From Roseivirga sp. (GTDB lineage: Bacteria; Bacteroidota; Bacteroidia; Cytophagales; Cyclobacteriaceae): a stretch of 64,000 nt of DNA. The stretch lies in contig JAAWWF010000028.1 in assembly GCA_021404565.1 (NCBI GenBank), positions 248,001 through 312,000 of the forward strand, written 5' to 3'. Position numbers and translations under genes: made by a program. The notes under the pieces were generated by a model, which made no database searches, was not told the DNA's origin, and saw nothing but the letters and a program-made list of their open reading frames with translations. Shown here piece by piece: positions 59,591 to 64,000 of this stretch (its first letter is position 1; each line of letters begins with the position of its first letter).

Positions 59591-60811
59591 TTAGGCTTTA
59601 TCGGACAATCTACCAGCAACAAAAGCTGAACTCCAGGCTGCCTGAAAGTTAAAGCCTCCTGTGACTCCGTCAACATTCATCACCTCGCCTGCGAGGTAAA
59701 GCCCCGGGCATTTTCTGCTTTCCATGGTGTTGAAATCAATATCGCCAAGGGCCACTCCGCCAGAGGTAACAAACTCCTCTTTAAAGGTGGTTTTTCCACT
59801 CACTTCATACACATCATTGAGCAGCACATTGATCAGCCGGTTCAAGCCTTTTTTACCAATCGATTCCCAGGTCTGCTCAGGGTCCAGTCCCACTTTTTTC
59901 AAAAGGAATTCCCACAAGCGGTTGGGTAAAGCAAATGGATTCTTATTTCGAATTTTTCGTTTAGAAAGTGATTGTTTACTATCTGTAAACCAGACTCTTA
60001 AAGAGGATTCATTCCTATCTCCCAGCCAATTGACCTGAGATTTGAATCGGTAGTCCAGGTCATTCAAAATTCTGGCACCCCATGCTGAGGTTTTCAATAT
60101 TGCCGGTCCACTCATTCCCCAGTGTGTAATCAACAAAGGGCCGGACTGAACCAGTTTGGTTCCCTGAATTTTCACCTGTGCATTGGGTACGGAAAGCCCC
60201 ATTAACTCTTTGATAGGATTACCGGGCATATTGAAGGTAAAGAGCGATGGTACAGGTGGCACTATTTCATGCCCAAGCGCTGCCAGCCAGTCGAAACCGG
60301 TGATTTTAGGACTTCCGCCACTGGCTACAATTACCTTGTCGAAGATCTGAGATTGACCATTGATGCAGAGCTCAAAGACTCCTTCTGACCGGCCAATGCT
60401 GGTGACTGCACTTTTCTTCTGAACGGTAACTTCCAGCCTTCTTGCTTCGGAAAACAGACAATCTATAATCGTTTGGGAGTTATCCGTAACCGGAAACATC
60501 CGATTGTCCTGCTCTGTTTTAAGGGCAACTCCCCTTGATTCATACCAGTCTACCGTGTCGTTGGTACTAAAATGATTGAAGAGCTTTCTGAGCTGTTTTT
60601 CTCCTCTGGGATAGAACTTTACCAGTTGGCTATTAATAAAGCAGGCATGTGTGACATTGCAGCGCCCACCTCCTGAAATTCTGACCTTGCTCAGCAGCTT
60701 ATCAGATTTCTCCAAAATGGTCACCAGAGCTGTTGGGTGATGATTTTTACAAGAGATGGCAGCAAAGAAGCCTGCAGCTCCCCCGCCAATAACAGCAACT
60801 TTCAGAGGCAT
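59591..60811 (-). CDS. HI0933/YhiN-family FAD-dependent flavoprotein
   Basis: 406 residues from the ATG at 60811 (MPLKVAVIGGGAAGFFAAIS), preferred over an upstream TTG. The N-terminal GxGxxG dinucleotide motif, the family motif VRISGGGRCNVTHACF, VASGGSPKITGFDW, TRLKT-like middle domain and the C-terminal GVALGDIDFNTMESRKCPGL, LYLAGEVMNVDGVTGGFNFQ all fit HI0933 (BaiN/RdsA group). It binds FAD and probably reduces an unknown, possibly steroid- or enoyl-type substrate. Monocistronic. Confidence 0.92.
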   Translation of the reverse strand: MPLKVAVIGGGAAGFFAAISCKNHHPTALVTILEKSDKLLSKVRISGGGRCNVTHACFINSQLVKFYPRGEKQLRKLFNHFSTNDTVDWYESRGVALKTEQDNRMFPVTDNSQTIIDCLFSEARRLEVTVQKKSAVTSIGRSEGVFELCINGQSQIFDKVIVASGGSPKITGFDWLAALGHEIVPPVPSLFTFNMPGNPIKELMGLSVPNAQVKIQGTKLVQSGPLLITHWGMSGPAILKTSAWGARILNDLDYRFKSQVNWLGDRNESSLRVWFTDSKQSLSKRKIRNKNPFALPNRLWEFLLKKVGLDPEQTWESIGKKGLNRLINVLLNDVYEVSGKTTFKEEFVTSGGVALGDIDFNTMESRKCPGLYLAGEVMNVDGVTGGFNFQAAWSSAFVAGRLSDKA

Positions 60812-60963
60812 AGAGCCCAAAGATAGAAACTAGCATCTATTGATTAGTTTTTAATCGATTTCAATTTGCCTTGAAAGTAAGAATGAAGCCCAGGTTTTGC
60901 TGATATCGTTTGTCTGAACTATGAAAAGACCATAGAATCTAAGGACAAAGTTGGATATAATAA

Positions 60964-60995
60964 AAAGGGTCGAAACACGAATGCTTCGACCCTTT
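60964..60995 (-). terminator. Terminator of the second FtsX permease operon
   Basis: AAAGGGTCGAA and TTCGACCCTTT form an 11-bp perfect stem with a 10-nt loop; on the minus strand it is followed by a T-run, 21 bp after the permease stop codon. Confidence 0.85.
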
Positions 60996-61015
60996 GCTAT
61001 AACTCTAATAATCTT

Positions 61016-63631
61016 TTATTCGATTCTCAAAGTCTCTACGGGATTACTTTTAGCTACTCTGAATGACTGTGCACTTACGGTAATCAGGGCGATAAGCCAT
61101 GATCCTATGCCCACGATCAGGAAGATACCCAACCCGATACCAACACTGTAGGCATAACCTGCCATCCATTCGTCCATCAGATAATAAGTGAGTGGTGCGG
61201 CTATAGCAAAAGCGATTAGCACCAGAAGGGTAAATTTCTTAGAAAGAATCATTACGATCTGACTCACTGTAGCCCCAAGCACCTTTCTGATTCCCATTTC
61301 CTTTAACCTCTGTCTTACAGTAAAGGAAGCCAGACCAAATAGCCCCAGAGAGGCTATGATAATGGCCAATACAGAAAGGATACTGATCACTTTAGTCAAC
61401 TGCTGTTCTGATTGATACATTTCGCCAATATGATCATCGAGGAACTGGTATTCGAATGGACGCTGCGGAAATAAGGTGGTCCATACCTGCTCGATATCAC
61501 GAAGACCGGCTTGTAAATCACCCGACTTCAATTTTACGTTCACTTCACTCCAACCCCAGGGTTGTCTGCTCATAAACAACGGTTCTACTCTCAGGCTCAA
61601 CTTGTTATAATTGAAGTCCTTTACTACTCCCACGATGGTCCCCAGGGTATCAGTTCCGCCAAAATGGAAAGGCGTACCCACCACATCTCCGTTCACCGTG
61701 GAAGCAATTTCCTTAGCAAGCGTCTGATTCACTACGAAACTACGCCCGTTGTTGTCTTCAGCATAGTCCTTACTAAGTCCCCTCCCCTCAAGGATGTCCA
61801 TCTCGTAGAAATCCATGAAGTTTACATCTACCACTACAAACGAACTTGATCCGTTAATCCTGGCAGTATCACCATCATAAGTCATACTGGTCTGGTGCAG
61901 ATTATTCCCCAGTTTTTGAGTAGTAGCTGTTACGTCCAATATATTGGACTGGTTCATCAGTTCACTGCGCAGCACATCATATTTTTCGTTGGTATCTCCA
62001 TACATGTCCATGGTAACAACCAGGTCCTTTTCAAATCCGAGATCCAGATTTTGCATATAATCGAGCTGCCTCGTAGCGAGAATGGTACCGATGATAATAG
62101 CAATGGCAATAGCATACTGAAAAATCACCAGGACGTTTCTGAAAATAGATTTGCTGCCGGACAATCCGCTGCCCTTCAGAGCCAGCACAGGGTTGAACCC
62201 TGACATGACCAAAGCCGGGTAGACCCCGGAAAGCAGTCCGATTAACATGGTTGTAGCTAAAATAACTATGAGGTTGAGAGGCACCAGGTAGAGGCTCATA
62301 CTCAGTTCCCTGTCTATAATGTTGTTCAACGGTTGCAATGCCAAGAAGCACAAGCCAACAGCGAAGAGCAGGGCTATGAAGGTAAACAGAATGGATTCAG
62401 CCAGAAACTGACCGGTTATCTGCTCCTTTATTGCCCCAATGGACTTTCTTACACCAATCTCACGCCCTCTGGTGGCGGCACGAGCGGTGGAGAGGTTCAT
62501 AAAATTGATACTGGCAATTAACAAGACAAAGAAGGCCAGCATAAGAAAAATGTTGACTGAGCTTCGGGCAAATTTCTTATGGTTATTGTAATCGTGTGTG
62601 ATATCCATAGAGCCCAGATGCACATCCGGCAATGGTTGCAAAAAGAGTTCATAATAATCCAATACCTCATCGCCCATATGCCTTACCAGAAAATCATCAA
62701 ACTTGGCTTCCAGAGCTTCCACATCAACATTGTTACTCAGTTCCAGATAGGTATTAAGGTAGTTACTGCCCCAACCGTTTCTACGATTCTCATCGTCCCA
62801 GAATTTGGTGCTGATCAGGGCGTCAAATTGTAAATGGGAGTGATCAGGTACGTCTTCAAATACCCCGGTAACTGTTACCTGAATGTCGTTCCCTGTCATC
62901 CTCAGTGTTTTACCCACGGGGTTTTCATCTCCGAAAATCATCCGGGCCGTGCTCTGACTGAGTACCAGGTCTGAAGGTTCATTGAATAAATCAGATTTGA
63001 TTCCATCGACCAGTTTGAAATCAAACATTTCGAAAAATGAGGTATCGACCCTCGAGATATTGTCGATATAATACTGCTTATCTTCCTTCCTGGCCAGGGT
63101 TTTCCCCATGGTCCAGTAGCGTGTGAAATTCGTGATTTCAGGATAGTCCGTCACCAGGTTGGGGCCCATAGGATACATGGAAAGGGCTACTTTTTGAGAA
63201 GACACAGAGCCAAAGGTTTGTACTTCATCCAGGCGATACAGGTTGGCTTTCTTTTTATGAAAGCCATCGAAATCAAACTCATTGTTTACAAAGAGCAAAA
63301 TGAGCAGGCAAGAGGCCATGCCCAGGGCAAGACCGAATATGTTGATAAATGAGTAACCCTTATGTTTAAGTAGGTTACGAAAAGCAATTTTGAGATAGTT
63401 TTTATACATGACCAAGTGATTAAAGTTGTTTCGTATTCTTCTGAGTTTGAAATTTCGGATCGAGAAAAGGGCGTCTTTGGTGTATTGCCAACGCGCCCTA
63501 CGAACCCCTTCGGCTTCCAGTCTGTCTTCAAACAGTTCCTGCAGATCACCCTCTACCTCATGATAGATGGAATCGGCTATAAACCATTTGAGCATGCGCC
63601 TGGCATACGAAGGTGGAACGGGTGTTTTCAT
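61016..63631 (-). CDS. FtsX/MacB-like permease with N-terminal prefix domain (second pair)
   Basis: 871 residues from the ATG at 63631 (MKTPVPPSYARRMLKWFIAD), whose ATGA overlaps the PadR stop. Prefix domain about 1-75 (EVEGDLQELFEDRLEAEGVR), TM helix at about 95-118 (FINIFGLALGMASCLLILLF), two MacB periplasmic domains, and paired C-terminal helices with RLKEMGIRKVLGATVSQIVM; GREIGVRKSIGAIKEQITGQ marks the first half. It is a paralogue of the permease at 48510 with the same PadR pairing; no ATPase nearby. Confidence 0.9.
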   Translation of the reverse strand: MKTPVPPSYARRMLKWFIADSIYHEVEGDLQELFEDRLEAEGVRRARWQYTKDALFSIRNFKLRRIRNNFNHLVMYKNYLKIAFRNLLKHKGYSFINIFGLALGMASCLLILLFVNNEFDFDGFHKKKANLYRLDEVQTFGSVSSQKVALSMYPMGPNLVTDYPEITNFTRYWTMGKTLARKEDKQYYIDNISRVDTSFFEMFDFKLVDGIKSDLFNEPSDLVLSQSTARMIFGDENPVGKTLRMTGNDIQVTVTGVFEDVPDHSHLQFDALISTKFWDDENRRNGWGSNYLNTYLELSNNVDVEALEAKFDDFLVRHMGDEVLDYYELFLQPLPDVHLGSMDITHDYNNHKKFARSSVNIFLMLAFFVLLIASINFMNLSTARAATRGREIGVRKSIGAIKEQITGQFLAESILFTFIALLFAVGLCFLALQPLNNIIDRELSMSLYLVPLNLIVILATTMLIGLLSGVYPALVMSGFNPVLALKGSGLSGSKSIFRNVLVIFQYAIAIAIIIGTILATRQLDYMQNLDLGFEKDLVVTMDMYGDTNEKYDVLRSELMNQSNILDVTATTQKLGNNLHQTSMTYDGDTARINGSSSFVVVDVNFMDFYEMDILEGRGLSKDYAEDNNGRSFVVNQTLAKEIASTVNGDVVGTPFHFGGTDTLGTIVGVVKDFNYNKLSLRVEPLFMSRQPWGWSEVNVKLKSGDLQAGLRDIEQVWTTLFPQRPFEYQFLDDHIGEMYQSEQQLTKVISILSVLAIIIASLGLFGLASFTVRQRLKEMGIRKVLGATVSQIVMILSKKFTLLVLIAFAIAAPLTYYLMDEWMAGYAYSVGIGLGIFLIVGIGSWLIALITVSAQSFRVAKSNPVETLRIE

Positions 63632-63957
63632 TTTTGAGCAGACAATTGTGGAATGGAACCCCAAAAGGACTGTCGTACCGTTTGAGCTTCTTTCAGTGTT
63701 TTGTAACCGTATGTTGTGACCGTAAATATTCTCTTGCTCTTACCACCCCTCTTGTTGGTGGCCTCTCCCATATGAGAGTCGAGAAAACCTTTGTCTTCCA
63801 GGCGGTATAAAGAGGCATGAATGGCAGATATATTGACCTTTCTATTTGCTCTACCTTCAATTTCAGCCCTGACAGCCACAGCATAGGCGCTATCAACAAG
63901 CGCTGCTACGGACAGTAAAACGAGTTCTTCAAGCTCTCCTAAGTAAGTTCCTCTCAT
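63628..63957 (-). CDS. PadR-family transcriptional regulator (second pair)
   Basis: 109 residues. PadR winged helix as in the first pair (LGELEELVLLSVAALVDSAY, ISAIHASLYRLEDKGFLDSH, NKRGGKSKRIFTVTTYGYKT). Overlap of 4 bases with the permease. An 8-bp perfect inverted repeat, ATCTTCAC/GTGAAGAT, flanks its promoter region and is a candidate operator. Confidence 0.92.
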   Translation of the reverse strand: MRGTYLGELEELVLLSVAALVDSAYAVAVRAEIEGRANRKVNISAIHASLYRLEDKGFLDSHMGEATNKRGGKSKRIFTVTTYGYKTLKEAQTVRQSFWGSIPQLSAQK

Positions 63958-63963
63958 GGGATA

Positions 63964-63998
63964 ATCTTCACTTTTGTAAATAATAGACTTGTGAAGAT
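63964..63998. promoter_or_regulatory. Candidate operator at the second PadR gene
   Basis: ATCTTCAC (63964-63971) and GTGAAGAT (63991-63998) are perfect 8-bp arms, 19 bp apart, starting 7 bp before the PadR start codon. The sequence is unrelated to the operator of the first PadR gene. The window ends 2 bp beyond. Confidence 0.5.
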
Positions 63999-64000
63999 AA

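Overview
The window comes from a chromosome of the phylum Bacteroidota, most likely a Cytophagales bacterium (Fulvivirga/Roseivirga-like; the genus is inference). The evidence is a TonB-dependent receptor paired with a DUF4249 lipoprotein, three LytS/LytTR two-component pairs, PadR regulators paired with prefix-domain FtsX permeases, a delta-60/Fn3 protein with a type IX secretion-like C-terminus, DUF5916, DUF4221 and DUF2911 proteins, and starts without Shine-Dalgarno sequences. I saw no IS element, prophage, CRISPR array, rRNA or ordinary tRNA.

Left third (1-26.6 kb): a partial Asp-box beta-propeller protein; an M28 peptidase with a small secreted partner; a LytS/LytTR pair with a candidate LytTR operator; a giant secreted propeller/Fn3 protein; a duplicated-domain orphan; a DUF2911-TPR protein; a membrane AraC regulator; an M1 peptidase; the operon TonB receptor - DUF4249 - LytS - LytTR, again preceded by a 21-bp-spaced direct repeat; and a third LytS/LytTR pair on the minus strand.

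Middle (26.6-40.4 kb): DUF5916 outer-membrane protein, EamA exporter, a carboxypeptidase-regulatory/DUF3179 fusion, TfoX, a membrane gluzincin-like protein, a PQQ-type sugar dehydrogenase, a three-gene overlapping cassette that begins with a 52-residue secreted peptide, a cysteine-rich exported peptide followed by a terminator and a DUF4221 propeller, and a succinate-semialdehyde dehydrogenase.

The most notable region is 40.4-48.5 kb, an RNA-repair/RNA-quality-control locus. On the minus strand it has a Ro60/TROVE protein, a tandem array of four Y RNA genes (two carry a complete circularly permuted tRNA-like module, two a reduced one), a terminator, RtcB RNA ligase, an unknown protein and two YcgL-like nucleotidyltransferases. 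Divergently it has a regulator that fuses a WYL transcription factor to a phytanoyl-CoA-dioxygenase-like (2-oxoglutarate/Fe) domain. An identical 19-bp palindrome lies upstream of both ro and rtcB, each time exactly 12 bp before the same CTTTG box. This points to one regulon controlled by the WYL-dioxygenase protein, in place of the RtcR/sigma-54 control known from proteobacterial rtc operons.

Right part (48.5-64 kb): two PadR + FtsX-permease pairs with palindromes at the PadR starts, a lipocalin-like secreted protein, an APC amino-acid permease with a structured leader overlapping an aldo/keto reductase-RidA fusion, a cold-shock-domain protein with a long leader, a CHAT-domain protease-like protein divergent from an ECF sigma factor and a TPR membrane protein, and a flavoprotein of the HI0933 family.
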